DNA of 64,000 bases from contig JABBOV010000008.1 of assembly GCA_012927625.1 (NCBI GenBank), forward strand, positions 62,001 to 126,000. Reading direction: 5' to 3'. Below, one piece after another: positions 45,008-56,126 of this stretch. Positions within the stretch are counted from its first letter, which is position 1, and the number at the start of each line of letters is the position of its first letter. Below the pieces are notes generated by a model. It saw only the letters and a list, made by a program, of their open reading frames with translations, did no database searches and was not told the DNA's origin. The translations under genes and the position numbers were made by a program. Origin of the DNA: Glaciimonas sp. (lineage in GTDB: Bacteria > Pseudomonadota > Gammaproteobacteria > Burkholderiales > Burkholderiaceae_D).

Positions 45008-46459
45008 TTACTCAATAGCTTTAGTCATATCCTCAATGACCTTCTTGGCGTCGCCGAACACCATCATGGTTTTATCCATGTAAAACAATTCATTGTCCAA
45101 CCCGGCATAGCCGGAAGCCATTGAACGCTTGTTGACGATCACGGTTTTGGCTTTATAGACTTCCAGAATCGGCATGCCGGCAATCGACGATTTCGGATCT
45201 TTCGCGGCCGGATTGACCACGTCATTGGCGCCCAGCACCAGAACAACATCGGTCTGACTGAATTCGCCGTTGATATCGTCCATCTCGAACACCTGGTCAT
45301 ACGGCACTTCGGCTTCAGCCAGCAACACGTTCATGTGACCCGGCATGCGGCCGGCCACCGGATGGATTGCAAACTTCACCGTAACACCTTTTTCGGTCAA
45401 CTTTTTTGCCAATTCCATCAGCGCATGTTGCGCCCGTGCTACCGCCAAGCCATAACCTGGAACGATGACGACGGTTTCGGCATTGCCCATCAGGAAGGCG
45501 GCATCGTCCGCCGAGCCGGACTTCACCGGACGTTGTGCCTGCGCCCCGCCGGTTGTCGCAACTGCAGCGTCGCCACCGAAGCCGCCCAAAATCACGTTGA
45601 AGAAAGAACGGTTCATTGCCTTGCACATAATGTAGGACAAAATCGCACCGGAAGAACCCACCAGCGAACCGGCAATAATCAGCATCGGATTATTCAGCGA
45701 AAAACCGATCCCGGCCGCGGCCCAGCCGGAATAGCTGTTGAGCATCGACACCACCACCGGCATGTCGGCGCCGCCGATTGGGATGATGATCAACACACCG
45801 AGCGCAAACGCAATCGCGGTCATCAGGATGAACGGCAGCCAGGCCGGCGCATCGCCCGGAGCGAAGCAGAAAATCAATCCCAATCCGAGCATCGCAATGG
45901 CGAGTATCAGATTCACGAAATGCTGGCCCTTGAAGCTGACCGGCGCACCCTGAAACAGACGAAATTTGTATTTCCCCGATAATTTACCGAAAGCGATGAT
46001 CGAGCCCGAAAAGGTGATGGCGCCGACGAAGGTGCCGATAAACAACTCCAGACGATTGCCGAACGGAATCGCCACCGCATGGCCGGCAACAATACTGAAA
46101 GCCCACGGTTCCGATACTGCTGCCACCGCGATGCAGACTGCGGCCAAGCCGATCAGCGAATGCATCGCAGCGACCAATTCCGGCATCCGGGTCATTTCGA
46201 CCCGTTTGGCCAAGAGTGCCCCGATGGAACCGCCAACCACTACGCCGATAATGATCAAGCCGTAACCCATACCGGTGCCGGATGCTTCGTTTTTAAGTTT
46301 AACGATCAGCGCAATCGTGGTTACCACTGCAATCGCCATGCCGATCATGCCGAACGCGTTGCCGCGGCGGGCAGTTGATGGATGCGACAAGCCCTTGAGT
46401 GCCTGAATAAAGCAAACCGATGCAATCAGATACAGCATCGTTACGAGATTCATGCTCAT
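45008..46459 (-). CDS. pntB: NAD(P) transhydrogenase subunit beta
   Basis: The 483-residue protein starts at 46459 after GGAGG. The N-terminal half has about nine membrane helices; the C-terminal half is the NADP-binding domain III (VIVPGYGLAVARAQHALMELAKKL, HPVAGRMPGHMNVLLAEA, VLGANDVVNPAAKDP and GYAGLDNELFY). It overlaps the pntAB stop (TAATG). It uses the proton gradient to drive hydride transfer from NADH to NADP+. Confidence 0.96.
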   Translation of the reverse strand: MSMNLVTMLYLIASVCFIQALKGLSHPSTARRGNAFGMIGMAIAVVTTIALIVKLKNEASGTGMGYGLIIIGVVVGGSIGALLAKRVEMTRMPELVAAMHSLIGLAAVCIAVAAVSEPWAFSIVAGHAVAIPFGNRLELFIGTFVGAITFSGSIIAFGKLSGKYKFRLFQGAPVSFKGQHFVNLILAIAMLGLGLIFCFAPGDAPAWLPFILMTAIAFALGVLIIIPIGGADMPVVVSMLNSYSGWAAAGIGFSLNNPMLIIAGSLVGSSGAILSYIMCKAMNRSFFNVILGGFGGDAAVATTGGAQAQRPVKSGSADDAAFLMGNAETVVIVPGYGLAVARAQHALMELAKKLTEKGVTVKFAIHPVAGRMPGHMNVLLAEAEVPYDQVFEMDDINGEFSQTDVVLVLGANDVVNPAAKDPKSSIAGMPILEVYKAKTVIVNKRSMASGYAGLDNELFYMDKTMMVFGDAKKVIEDMTKAIE

Positions 46460-46782
46460 TATTTGGCCTCCGCTGTGCTGTCCTGGCGTGCTTTAGGCTC
46501 TTTTTTCTTGAACATTTCCAGCATGCGCTGGGTCACCAGAAAGCCGCCGAATACGTTGACCGCAGCCAAAGCTACGGCCAGCGTCCCCATGACTTGGCCA
46601 ACCACGCCCTCAGTGAGGCCGGCGGCTAGCATGGCGCCCACGATGATGATGGCGGAAATGGCGTTGGTGACCGCCATCAGCGGCGTATGCAATGCCGGCG
46701 TGACGGTCCAGACCACGTGATAACCGACGTAAATGGCCAGTACAAAGATGATGAGATTGGTTACGGTGTGACTGATTTCCAT
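46459..46782 (-). CDS. pntAB: NAD(P) transhydrogenase alpha subunit, membrane part
   Basis: The 107-residue protein contains three membrane helices (about 7-30, 34-56, 60-82) and matches the C-terminal part of single-chain PntA. In this organism PntA is split in two, as in Rhodospirillum. It starts 12 bp after the pntAA stop and overlaps pntB. Confidence 0.94.
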   Translation of the reverse strand: MEISHTVTNLIIFVLAIYVGYHVVWTVTPALHTPLMAVTNAISAIIIVGAMLAAGLTEGVVGQVMGTLAVALAAVNVFGGFLVTQRMLEMFKKKEPKARQDSTAEAK

Positions 46783-46794
46783 GCTGTCTCCTGA

Positions 46795-47910
46795 TTATTT
46801 TTTAATGATCTCGCCGCCGCTGCACAACAGCGTCGCGGCAACAATTTCATCTTCACGATTGATCGTCAGATTGGCGTCGGCATCAATGATCAGCTTGAGG
46901 AAGTCGAGCAGATTGCGCGCATACAGCGCCGAGGCGTCTGCAGGGACCTGGGTCGCCAGATTGGAGTCGCCGATGATGTGAACTCCGTATTGATGAATGA
47001 TTTGACCCGACACGGAGAGCGGACAATTGCCGCCCTGTTCGGCCGCCATATCGACGATCACGGAACCTGGCTTCATCGCCTTGACGGTTTCCTCCGAGAT
47101 CAAGATCGGTGCCTTGCGGCCCGGAATCAATGCGGTGGTGATGATGATGTCGGCCTGTTTGGCGCGTTCATGCACCAGTTCAGCCTGACGCCGCATCCAG
47201 TCGGGGGGCATTGAGCGGGCATAACCGCCGACGCCTTGAGCGATTTCACGCTCTTCGTCGGTAATGAAAGGCACGTCGATAAACTTGGCGCCGAGCGACT
47301 CTACCTGCTCCTTGACGGGCGGACGCACGTCGGACGCTTCGATCATGGCACCGAGACGCTTGGCAGTGGCAATCGCTTGCAAACCAGCAACGCCCACGCC
47401 CATGATCAGCACCCGGGCCGCTTTCACGGTACCGGCAGCAGTCATCAGCATCGGCATGAAGCGGCCGTATGTATTGGCGGCCAGTAACACCGCTTTGTAG
47501 CCGGCGATATTGGCTTGCGACGACAGCACATCCATCGATTGCGCACGCGTGATGCGCGGCGCTGCTTCGAGCGCGAATGCGGTCAGCCCGTGAGCCGCCA
47601 TCGCAGCGATATTATCGGTGTCGAAAGGGTTCAGCATGCCGACCACGACAGTGCCCGATGCGATTAGCGTGCGTTCTTCTGCCGAAGGTGCGCGTACCTT
47701 GAGCACCAAAGCGCAGCCGAAAGCGTCGGCTACAGTGCCGATTTCAGCGCCGGCAGTTTGATAGGCTGCATCTGTGACGCTGGCAGTAATGCCGGCACCA
47801 GATTGCACTATGACCTGATGTTTGGCAGCCACCAGTTTTTTGACCGTTTCCGGCGTTGCAGCTACGCGAGTCTCTCCCGCGCGCGTTTCGGCGGGGATGC
47901 CGATTTTCAT
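46795..47910 (-). CDS. pntAA: NAD(P) transhydrogenase alpha subunit, NAD-binding part
   Basis: The 371-residue cytoplasmic domain I starts at 47910 after GGAGGAAAT. It shows KIGIPAETRAGETRVAATPETVKKL, the Rossmann stretch ARVLIMGVGVAGLQAIATAKRLGAMIEASDVRPPVKEQVESLGAKF and the RQAELVHERAKQADIIITTALIPG loop. It is the first gene of the pnt operon. Confidence 0.96.
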   Translation of the reverse strand: MKIGIPAETRAGETRVAATPETVKKLVAAKHQVIVQSGAGITASVTDAAYQTAGAEIGTVADAFGCALVLKVRAPSAEERTLIASGTVVVGMLNPFDTDNIAAMAAHGLTAFALEAAPRITRAQSMDVLSSQANIAGYKAVLLAANTYGRFMPMLMTAAGTVKAARVLIMGVGVAGLQAIATAKRLGAMIEASDVRPPVKEQVESLGAKFIDVPFITDEEREIAQGVGGYARSMPPDWMRRQAELVHERAKQADIIITTALIPGRKAPILISEETVKAMKPGSVIVDMAAEQGGNCPLSVSGQIIHQYGVHIIGDSNLATQVPADASALYARNLLDFLKLIIDADANLTINREDEIVAATLLCSGGEIIKK

Positions 47911-48025
47911 ATTTCCTCCGTGGTTTTGTAATTCTTGCGGAAATCTTACACGAGAATAATAGAACAACGCATCGAATTCCGTTTGTTGCAAGGCAATATT
48001 ACTGTATTCGTATCTGCGTAATATT

Positions 48026-48083
48026 CAGTAGCGTAGGCCTGCGTGCCTGCGGCCCGGCGCAGGCACGCAGGCCTACGCTACTG
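48026..48083. repeat. Long palindromic repeat (copy C)
   Basis: Arms 48026-48050 and 48059-48083 are exact complements over 25 bp with an 8-nt loop GGCCCGGC. The arm sequence is related to copies A and B, with GTAGCGTAGGCCTGCGTGCC in place of GTAGTGCAGGCCTCCGTGCC. It lies between the divergent pntAA and nudJ genes. Confidence 0.86.
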
Positions 48084-48131
48084 CAGCAAGCATGGCGCAC
48101 GAGTAAAATGCCGCCACACTCAAGGAAAATT

Positions 48132-48617
48132 ATGACTGACATCTGGAAACCCTCCGTCACGGTCGCCGCTGTGATCGAACGGCAGGGCCGCTTTCTGCTG
48201 GTGGAAGAAGAAACCAGCGACGGCATACGCTTCAACCAGCCGGCCGGGCATCTGGACCCGCTCGAATCGCTCGAACAAGCGGTGGTGCGCGAGACGCTGG
48301 AAGAAACCGCGCACGATTTCACGCCCACGGCGCTGATCGGCATGTACATGTCGCGCTATGTATCGGCGCGCACCAATCGCGACGTAACGTATCTGCGCTT
48401 CACGTTTACCGGCGCGGTCGGCAAACAACACGATCAAGCGCTCGATACCGGCATTTTGCGCGCGCTCTGGATGACATACGAAGAAATCGTCGCGTGCCAA
48501 GCCACTCACCGCAGCCCGTTGGTACTGCGCAGCGTGAACGATTTTCTGGCCGGCATTCGGGCTCCGCTGTCGCTGTTGCACACCCACGCCTCGATCTTCG
48601 AGGTGCCGCATGGCTAA
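48132..48617 (+). CDS. nudJ: Nudix hydrolase, NudJ-like
   Basis: The 161-residue protein starts at 48132 after AAGGAAAAT. It has the Nudix box [22 protein letters not shown] preceded by FNQPAG. NudJ family members hydrolyse nucleoside triphosphates and thiamine pyrimidine diphosphate; the real substrate is unknown. It overlaps mnmA by 8 bp, the same pairing as in E. coli. A longer frame from 47856 would read through the palindromic repeat and is not real. Confidence 0.88.
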   Translation: MTDIWKPSVTVAAVIERQGRFLLVEEETSDGIRFNQPAGHLDPLESLEQAVVRETLEETAHDFTPTALIGMYMSRYVSARTNRDVTYLRFTFTGAVGKQHDQALDTGILRALWMTYEEIVACQATHRSPLVLRSVNDFLAGIRAPLSLLHTHASIFEVPHG

Positions 48618-49737
48618 GAAAAAAGTTGTGATTGGCATGTCGGGCGGGGTCGATTCCTCGGTTTCCGCCTGGCTACTCAAAGAACAAGGTTATGAAGTCA
48701 TCGGTCTGTTCATGAAGAACTGGGAAGACGATGACGATTCCGAATACTGCTCAACCCGCGAAGACTGGATCGATGCGGTCAGCGTTGCCGACGTCATTGG
48801 CATCGACATCGAGGCCGTCAACTTCGCCGCCGAATACAAGGACCGCGTGTTCGCCGAGTTCTTGCGCGAATACCAGGCCGGCCGCACGCCCAACCCGGAC
48901 GTGCTGTGCAACGCCGAAATCAAGTTCAAAGCCTTCCTCGACCACGCGATGAAGCTTGGCGCAGATTGTATTGCCACCGGCCACTATGCCCGTGTGCGTG
49001 AACTGGACGGCGGTTTTCAGTTACTAAAAGCGCTCGATGCCAGCAAGGATCAAAGCTATTTCCTGCATCGCCTGAATCAAATGCAATTGGCCAATACCCT
49101 GTTTCCGCTGGGTGAAATCCAAAAGACCGAGGTGCGCAAAATCGCCGGGCAGATCGGTTTGCCGAATGCGAAAAAAAAGGATTCCACTGGCATCTGCTTC
49201 ATCGGCGAACGCCCGTTCCGCGAATTTTTGAATCGGTATTTATCCTACCAACACGGCCCGATGAAAACCCCGGATGGTGACGTGGTGGGCCAGCACGTCG
49301 GCCTGAGCTTTTACACGCTGGGCCAGCGCAAGGGTATCGGCATCGGCGGCATCAAATCACGCCAAAACGCCGATGGCAGTAGCGATGCCTGGTATGTGGC
49401 ACACAAGGACATCGAAAAAAATACCTTGTACGTTGTACAGGGTCACGACCATCCGTGGTTACAGTCGTCACGTCTGGAGGCCCGTCAGAGCAACTGGATT
49501 GCCGGCAAGCCACCACAACCTGGGCAGTATTGCGCCAAGACGCGCTACCGGCAAGCGGATATGAGCTGCGTTCTTGGGAGTATAGGTTCCGAGGCGTTTT
49601 CGCTGCAATTTGATCAGGCGCAATGGGCCGTCACACCAGGGCAATCCGCAGTTTTGTACGATGGCGACATCTGTCTGGGCGGCGGCATCATCGAGTGTTC
49701 CGACAGCCCAGCCAAGCTGCAGAGCATTCTGCAATAA
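48610..49737 (+). CDS. mnmA: tRNA-specific 2-thiouridylase MnmA
   Basis: The 375-residue protein has the PP-loop [15 protein letters not shown], the catalytic Cys100 ([13 protein letters not shown]) and the second Cys196 ([17 protein letters not shown]), which form the active-site pair. It inserts sulfur at U34 of Lys, Glu and Gln tRNAs. The start overlaps the nudJ end. A terminator hairpin follows at 49854. Confidence 0.97.
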   Translation: MAKKKVVIGMSGGVDSSVSAWLLKEQGYEVIGLFMKNWEDDDDSEYCSTREDWIDAVSVADVIGIDIEAVNFAAEYKDRVFAEFLREYQAGRTPNPDVLCNAEIKFKAFLDHAMKLGADCIATGHYARVRELDGGFQLLKALDASKDQSYFLHRLNQMQLANTLFPLGEIQKTEVRKIAGQIGLPNAKKKDSTGICFIGERPFREFLNRYLSYQHGPMKTPDGDVVGQHVGLSFYTLGQRKGIGIGGIKSRQNADGSSDAWYVAHKDIEKNTLYVVQGHDHPWLQSSRLEARQSNWIAGKPPQPGQYCAKTRYRQADMSCVLGSIGSEAFSLQFDQAQWAVTPGQSAVLYDGDICLGGGIIECSDSPAKLQSILQ

Positions 49738-49777
49738 TATCTGCAGTCGCTGCACCCGGATATAAAAAAATAAATAT

Positions 49778-49812
49778 GGGAGTATATTAAAAAACACTGC
49801 ACTTTCCGCATA
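49778..49812 (-). repeat. AT-rich intergenic repeat, ATACTCC family (copy 5)
   Basis: The + strand reads GGGAGTAT (49778-49785) followed by an A-rich tract, GTGCAG in the reverse direction and TCCGCATA. It is oriented on the minus strand relative to copy 1. It lies between mnmA and the terminator. Confidence 0.45.
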
Positions 49813-49853
49813 TATATTGAGCAAAACTTAAATATACAAATGGCAGTATAAGG

Positions 49854-49890
49854 AAAGGCGACAGATATTTGAAATGTCTGTCGCCTTTTC
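49854..49890. terminator. Bidirectional terminator between mnmA and gst
   Basis: The stem AAAGGCGACAGA (49854-49865) pairs with TCTGTCGCCTTT (49877-49888), with A- and T-rich edges. The flanking genes converge. Confidence 0.85.
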
Positions 49891-49925
49891 TTTGGTCTTT
49901 CTTATTAGTGCACTGTGCCAGCTAT

Positions 49926-50534
49926 TTATTGCGGCACAGTATCCTTGAACGATGGCCGCTCAGATAATTTTTCAAACAAACGTTGCAGATTGTGGTGATC
50001 TTCACGCCACTGAATTTCCGGGAAGCGTAAAGACAGCCAGCCCAGCGTACAGCCGACTGCGATATCGGCCAAGGTGTACTGGTTGCCAGCGCAAAACGGC
50101 TTCTCTCCCAAGTCGTCGGACAGTTGCTTCAGGCCGGCCTGAACCTTGCTCATTTGGCGCGCAATCCAGACCTGGCTTTGCTTCGATTCAGGGCGCTGGG
50201 TTTTTTCCAGTCGCACCGAAACCGCGGCATCCAGTACGCCGTCAGCCAGTGCTTCCCAGCATTTGACGCTGGAGCGTTCGCGGCCGCCGACCGGGATCAG
50301 CTTACCCACCGGCGTCAAGGTATCAAGATACTCGACGATCACGCGCGAGTCGAACAAGACGCTGCCATCATCCATCAACAGCGTCGGCACTTTGCCCAGT
50401 GGGTTGGACTCTGCAATCGTCGTGTCGGCGGCCCATACATCCTCCAATACGAAGACGTAGTCGAGTTTCTTTTCCGCAAACACGACCCGGACTTTGCGTA
50501 CATAAGGGCTAGCAAGTGAACCGATCAGTTTCAT
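49926..50534 (-). CDS. Glutathione S-transferase family protein
   Basis: The 202-residue product has an N-terminal thioredoxin-like domain (MKLIGSLASPYVRKVRVVFAEKKLDYVF, with SPYVRKVR at the active site; NPLGKVPTLLMDDGSVLFDSRVIVEYLD, with the SRVIVEYL glutathione-binding segment) and an all-helical C-terminus. It resembles the YibF-like type. Substrate unknown; stress detoxification is the general role. It is a single gene on the minus strand. Confidence 0.9.
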   Translation of the reverse strand: MKLIGSLASPYVRKVRVVFAEKKLDYVFVLEDVWAADTTIAESNPLGKVPTLLMDDGSVLFDSRVIVEYLDTLTPVGKLIPVGGRERSSVKCWEALADGVLDAAVSVRLEKTQRPESKQSQVWIARQMSKVQAGLKQLSDDLGEKPFCAGNQYTLADIAVGCTLGWLSLRFPEIQWREDHHNLQRLFEKLSERPSFKDTVPQ

Positions 50535-50683
50535 AAGCGCTTTATTTTAAAAGGATAGCGGCAGTATATCATTGGCGCTCAACGTTTTCGCCGGTCGCCA
50601 AACAGCCCATTGGGTACCAGCACGAATGGTAAAATCCCATTTTCGCTGGCTTTTTCCTATTTCCAGCCCTGATTCATGCCTGA

Positions 50684-52171
<1,488 letters not shown>

Positions 52172-52306
52172 TTTTGGCAGGGCAAGCTTCACGCCTTCGC
52201 TGTTCGTTTGAGTCGGCAGCGCGTTTTCCTGAGTTCGTAAAAATGATTTTTCGTGCCAATTTTGCCAAGGATTCGGATATTTTCACACTTTACGATGGGG
52301 AATTAT

Positions 52307-52845
52307 ATGCGCTGGTTTTTTGCTTGCCTTGTGGCGATTCAATTGTTATTTCTGTCACCCATTACTACGCTCGCAGGTGAGGCGCGTGTCGCCGTTTTAG
52401 ACTTTGAGTCTTAATGATCTAGCGCTCAATTTGACACCGAATAACCCTGAAGAAATTGAGCGCACCGCATCGATTAAGCCGTTGCTACAAAAAGCTTTGG
52501 AAGCAAAAGGCAATTATAAAATTGTTGATATTGACTTAGAAACTCAAAACAAGGCAAACACGGGGTTCGGTTATCTTTTTGATCACCACGATATCGCCGC
52601 AGAACTTGGCCAGAATTTCAAGGCCGACTACATAATTCATAATTGTTGGGCGCATTCATAAGGCGAGCTTTTTGTTTGTCTACTTAAAAGCCCAATTGAT
52701 AAACACGAAAACTAAGCAGCTTGTTGGAGATTACACGGTTGAGGTCAAAGGCCAGCAAAAGAAAATAACGCCGAAAGGTGTTGAGCGGCTCGCAGAGCAA
52801 ATAGACGAAACCATCCAGCTTCAGATGGCTGGCACATCGCTTTAA
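52307..52845 (+). pseudogene. DUF2380-like secreted protein, two frameshifts
   Basis: ATG at 52307, after GGGG, starts a signal peptide (RWFFACLVAIQLLFLSPITTLA) and then EARVAVLDFE. A single extra T after GAG (near 52410) shifts the frame; the correct continuation is LNDLALNLTPNNPEEIERTASIKPLL and so on, as in DUF2380 proteins. A second shift comes from a tandem duplication of CATAATT near 52630. Removing these 8 bases gives a full 177-codon frame ending LQMAGTSL at the TAA at 52843. Base composition is AT-rich compared with purB. The role of the family (putative periplasmic proteins) is unknown. Confidence 0.75.
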
Positions 52846-53003
52846 GCAACCGATTTCCAAACGCGCGGGGTCAGGTCCCATACCCAAATCTGCCGCTGCA
52901 ATAGCGGGCGCGCAGGCTTGACAGCTCCGCCAACTTATCCCGTCACCAGCAAGATTACATTTTTTTTGTTACATTAGTCCTAATCCGAACGATTTACATA
53001 CTT

Positions 53004-53528
53004 ATGCAACGATACACAAAAACAGCAATGGTATTGCATTGGTTGATTGCAATACTGATCATTTCTTCCTTTGCGCTGGGCCTCACGATGACCGATATTC
53101 CCGGCATCACGCCTACCAAGCTGAAGTATTTTTCGTGGCATAAATGGCTGGGCGTGACCATATTGGGCTTGGTCTGCCTGCGCCTGTTATGGCGCCTAAG
53201 CCATGCGGCACCGACTTACCCGACCAGCATGGCGGTGTGGCAGCAAAAAGCTGCCGGTGGCCTGCACGGTTTGCTGTACTTTCTGATGTTTACAATCCCG
53301 CTATCCGGGTATTTTTACAGCCTGGCGGCCGGGGTTCCGGTAGTGTATTTAGGGGCAATTCCACTGCCGGTATTCATCGCGCCGGACCCGGAGCTCAAAG
53401 TGTTGCTCAAGACCGTCCACTATGCGCTCAACATGACATTGCTGGCCGCCGTCGGGCTACATATTCTGGCCGCACTGAAACACCACTTCATTGACCGTGA
53501 TCATATTTTCAAACGAATACTGCCGTAG
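53004..53528 (+). CDS. cybB: Cytochrome b561
   Basis: The 174-residue protein has four helices and histidines placed as in CybB: VLHWLIAILII (first helix), YFSWHKWLGVTIL, GGLHGLLYFLMFTIP and KTVHYALNMTLLAAVGLHILAALKHH. It is a diheme inner-membrane protein that oxidises quinol, reported for E. coli CybB as a superoxide:ubiquinone oxidoreductase. The first YceI gene follows 35 bp downstream, matching the common cybB-yceI pairing. Confidence 0.92.
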   Translation: MQRYTKTAMVLHWLIAILIISSFALGLTMTDIPGITPTKLKYFSWHKWLGVTILGLVCLRLLWRLSHAAPTYPTSMAVWQQKAAGGLHGLLYFLMFTIPLSGYFYSLAAGVPVVYLGAIPLPVFIAPDPELKVLLKTVHYALNMTLLAAVGLHILAALKHHFIDRDHIFKRILP

Positions 53529-53563
53529 TTATTCTAAAAATACTTTCCAGACAAGGATTCACC

Positions 53564-54142
53564 ATGCAACGCACTCAGCCCATCAAACCTCGTACTACAA
53601 TTGCCCTGATGCTGCTCGTCAGCGCGCTGGGGTTGCCCAATATCGCCAGCGCATTGCTGAAAGTCGATCCGGCCAAAAGCACAGTTAGCGCGGTTTTCAA
53701 ACAAATGAATGTGCCGGTCGAAGCCAAATTCCGCAAATTCACTGCGAAAATCGATTTCAATCCAGCCAAGCCTGAAACATCAAAAGCCACAGTAGAGATC
53801 GACACCAACAGTTTCGACCTGGGCGACCAGGAAATGAACCGGGAAGCACTGAAGAAGGAATGGTTCAACGCAGCCCAGTATCCGAAAGCCAGCTTCGTCT
53901 CCAGCGGCATGAAGTCCAGCGCACCTGGCAAGCTAGAAGTCAGCGGCAAGCTCACCATCAAAGGCAAAAGCGCCAACGTCAGCTTTCCGCTGACCATTAA
54001 AAAAGAAGGCGGCCATCAAATTTTCGAGGGTGCGCTGCCGATCAAGCGGCTCACCTACAACATCGGCGAAGGCGAATGGTCGGACACCAGCATGGTCGCC
54101 GATGAAGTCATCATCAAATTCCGCGTTATTGCGGCTGAATAA
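53564..54142 (+). CDS. YceI-family periplasmic protein (first copy)
   Basis: The 192-residue product starts after AAGGATTCACC with a signal peptide (about 1-29, ending IASA). The lipocalin-like YceI domain is visible ([42 protein letters not shown]). YceI proteins bind isoprenoid-type lipids such as polyprenyl chains; function in vivo is unclear. It is one of two neighbouring copies. Confidence 0.9.
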   Translation: MQRTQPIKPRTTIALMLLVSALGLPNIASALLKVDPAKSTVSAVFKQMNVPVEAKFRKFTAKIDFNPAKPETSKATVEIDTNSFDLGDQEMNREALKKEWFNAAQYPKASFVSSGMKSSAPGKLEVSGKLTIKGKSANVSFPLTIKKEGGHQIFEGALPIKRLTYNIGEGEWSDTSMVADEVIIKFRVIAAE

Positions 54143-54176
54143 TCCACACCACTTTCACATTTATAGGAATCAACAC

Positions 54177-54740
54177 ATGAAACATCTCGTCGCCCTCTTG
54201 CTCGCAGTCAGTGCCGTTCCGGTTTTTGCCCAAACCTACAATATCGACCCTAGCCACACTTATCCGAGCTTCGAAGCCGATCACATGGGTGGCCTCTCCG
54301 TTTGGCGCGGTAAGTTCACCAAAACCAGCGGCACCATCACGCTGGATCGCGCCGCCAAAACCGGTACTGTCGACATCACCATTGATGCCAGTTCGCTTGA
54401 TTTCGGCCATGCCAAACTCAATGAGCACGTCAAATCGAAGGATATGTTCGACGTCGCCCAATTCCCGACTGCCGTATACAAGGGTAGCGCGATCAAGTTC
54501 GACGGTGACAAGCCGGTAGCAGTCGTAGGCACGCTGACGCTGCATGGCGTGACCAGACCGGTGGCATTGACCATCAATAAATTCAAATGTATCCAGCATC
54601 CAGTCTACAAACGCGAAGCCTGCGGTGCCGACGCCAGTGCCACCTTCAGCCGCGCCGATTTCGGCATCAGCTATGGCTTGCCGATGTTCTCTCCTGAAGT
54701 AAAGCTGGCGATCCAGGTGGAAGCAATCAAAGCTGACTGA
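54177..54740 (+). CDS. YceI-family periplasmic protein (second copy)
   Basis: The 187-residue product starts at 54177 after AGGAATCAA with a signal peptide ending VFAQ. It has the fuller YceI signature [34 protein letters not shown] and [13 protein letters not shown]-like end ([19 protein letters not shown]). The two copies are divergent in sequence, so this is not a recent duplication. With cybB they form a likely b561-YceI-YceI operon. Confidence 0.92.
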   Translation: MKHLVALLLAVSAVPVFAQTYNIDPSHTYPSFEADHMGGLSVWRGKFTKTSGTITLDRAAKTGTVDITIDASSLDFGHAKLNEHVKSKDMFDVAQFPTAVYKGSAIKFDGDKPVAVVGTLTLHGVTRPVALTINKFKCIQHPVYKREACGADASATFSRADFGISYGLPMFSPEVKLAIQVEAIKAD

Positions 54741-54965
54741 GTGCGTCGCTAAGAAACTTTTAAAACACTCTGCGGAAGCTTTTTCGCAGGGGAAATCCAT
54801 AAGCTGGTAATCAGCCAAAGCCGCATGGATTCCCGCCCACGCGGAAATGACGTTGGCATTACAATTTCTTCTCAACTAACAATTTTGTGCTTATAAAACT
54901 TTGCATTAGTACAAATTAGTAGATAAAATACTTATCAATAAATACGATAATTATTCTTAATACTT

Positions 54966-56078
54966 ATGCAGACCTCTTCCCCGCATTGGCACTTCCCCCG
55001 TCCTGAACTGGCGCAAGCGTACTTGGCGTCCTTTGAACTTGGCCTTTCCTGCGCACGGGGATTATTCGCCAGACGCCGCATGGGAAAAACTGAATTTCTG
55101 ATGCAGGATTTCATCCCTTCGGCCGAAGCCAAAGGGTATGCGTGCGTATACGTCAACCTATGGGATTTGAAGGACGATCCTGCCACAGCCCTGGTTTCCG
55201 CGCTGCATAAAGCGATTGAGCCCAAGAGCTTTGCCAAAGCGTGGGAGCGACTCAAGACCCCATTGAAAAAAATAAAAGCTTCCGGGAAAGTGGCCGGTTT
55301 TGCAGAGGCGGGCCTTGAGGCGGAATTTACCGATAAAAACCGACTGACCGGTACTTTGCTCATGGACGTTATGGCGGCCTTCGACAAGACCAAAATCCCG
55401 CTGATTCTCATCATCGACGAAGCCCAGGTACTTGCCAACGTCGAAAACACTGTCTTCGCACACGCACTTCGAGCCGCGCTGGATATTCGCAAGAAGCGCA
55501 TCAAGGTTCTGTTTGCAGGAAGCTCTGAAGCCACCTTGCGACGGATGTTCGGCCGCGCGTCGGAGCCATTCTACAATTGGGCAGCGCTTGAGCCATTTCA
55601 GCTTCTTGGACACGAGTTTGTGGCCGCAATGGTTGAGAAGGTAGCCAGCATAGCGCGCACCCCATTACCGTTGGCTGATGCGTTGGCCGCTTTTGATGCG
55701 CTCAAGCAGACCCCATTGTTCTTCCGGCTGTACCTCGACCGGTATCTCACGAATCCGTTTGAAGGCGCGCAAGGTGCTTTGGATTTCACCAAAGCGCACG
55801 TCTTCAACGATATGGGATTTGAAAAACAATGGGACGAACTGCTGCCGGCCGACCAGGCTTTGCTGGCAATGATCGCAGAAGGCACCTCAGACTTGCAGGG
55901 CAGTGAAGTACGCAGGCGCATAGGCACGAGTCTCGGCCTGGAGAAACCGGTCACCGCCGCCACGCCGCAAAACACTCTGCGCAGGTTGGCCGACAAAAAT
56001 ATTGTTACCCGGATGGAGCGGGGCAACTATCAGTTCGAAGACGAGGCGTTTGCCGATTGGGTTCGCCATCGGGAATGA
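54966..56078 (+). CDS. P-loop ATPase with C-terminal winged helix (AAA/STAND-like)
   Basis: The 370-residue protein has a Walker A region reading GLFARRRMGKTEFL, where RRRMGKT replaces the usual GxxGxGKT pattern, as is common in archaeal-type ATPases. Walker B is PLILIIDEAQVL. A sensor-like stretch KVLFAGSSEATL follows. The C-terminal part (about 290-365, LPADQALLAMIAEG to NIVTRMERGNYQFEDEAF) looks like a winged-helix domain. The cellular role is unknown. No ribosome site is obvious. It stands alone after an AT-rich gap, possibly acquired. Confidence 0.75.
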   Translation: MQTSSPHWHFPRPELAQAYLASFELGLSCARGLFARRRMGKTEFLMQDFIPSAEAKGYACVYVNLWDLKDDPATALVSALHKAIEPKSFAKAWERLKTPLKKIKASGKVAGFAEAGLEAEFTDKNRLTGTLLMDVMAAFDKTKIPLILIIDEAQVLANVENTVFAHALRAALDIRKKRIKVLFAGSSEATLRRMFGRASEPFYNWAALEPFQLLGHEFVAAMVEKVASIARTPLPLADALAAFDALKQTPLFFRLYLDRYLTNPFEGAQGALDFTKAHVFNDMGFEKQWDELLPADQALLAMIAEGTSDLQGSEVRRRIGTSLGLEKPVTAATPQNTLRRLADKNIVTRMERGNYQFEDEAFADWVRHRE

Positions 56079-56126
56079 GGCTCACAGAAATAAAAACCTC
56101 TTGAATCTTTCAGTGTAAGTCCCGCA

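Noticed and set aside
47856-48131. Longer start for the nudJ gene
   Set aside because: The extension reads through the palindromic repeat, giving a peptide with SVGLRACGPAQARR that comes from the hairpin. A good ribosome site and the family start are at 48132.
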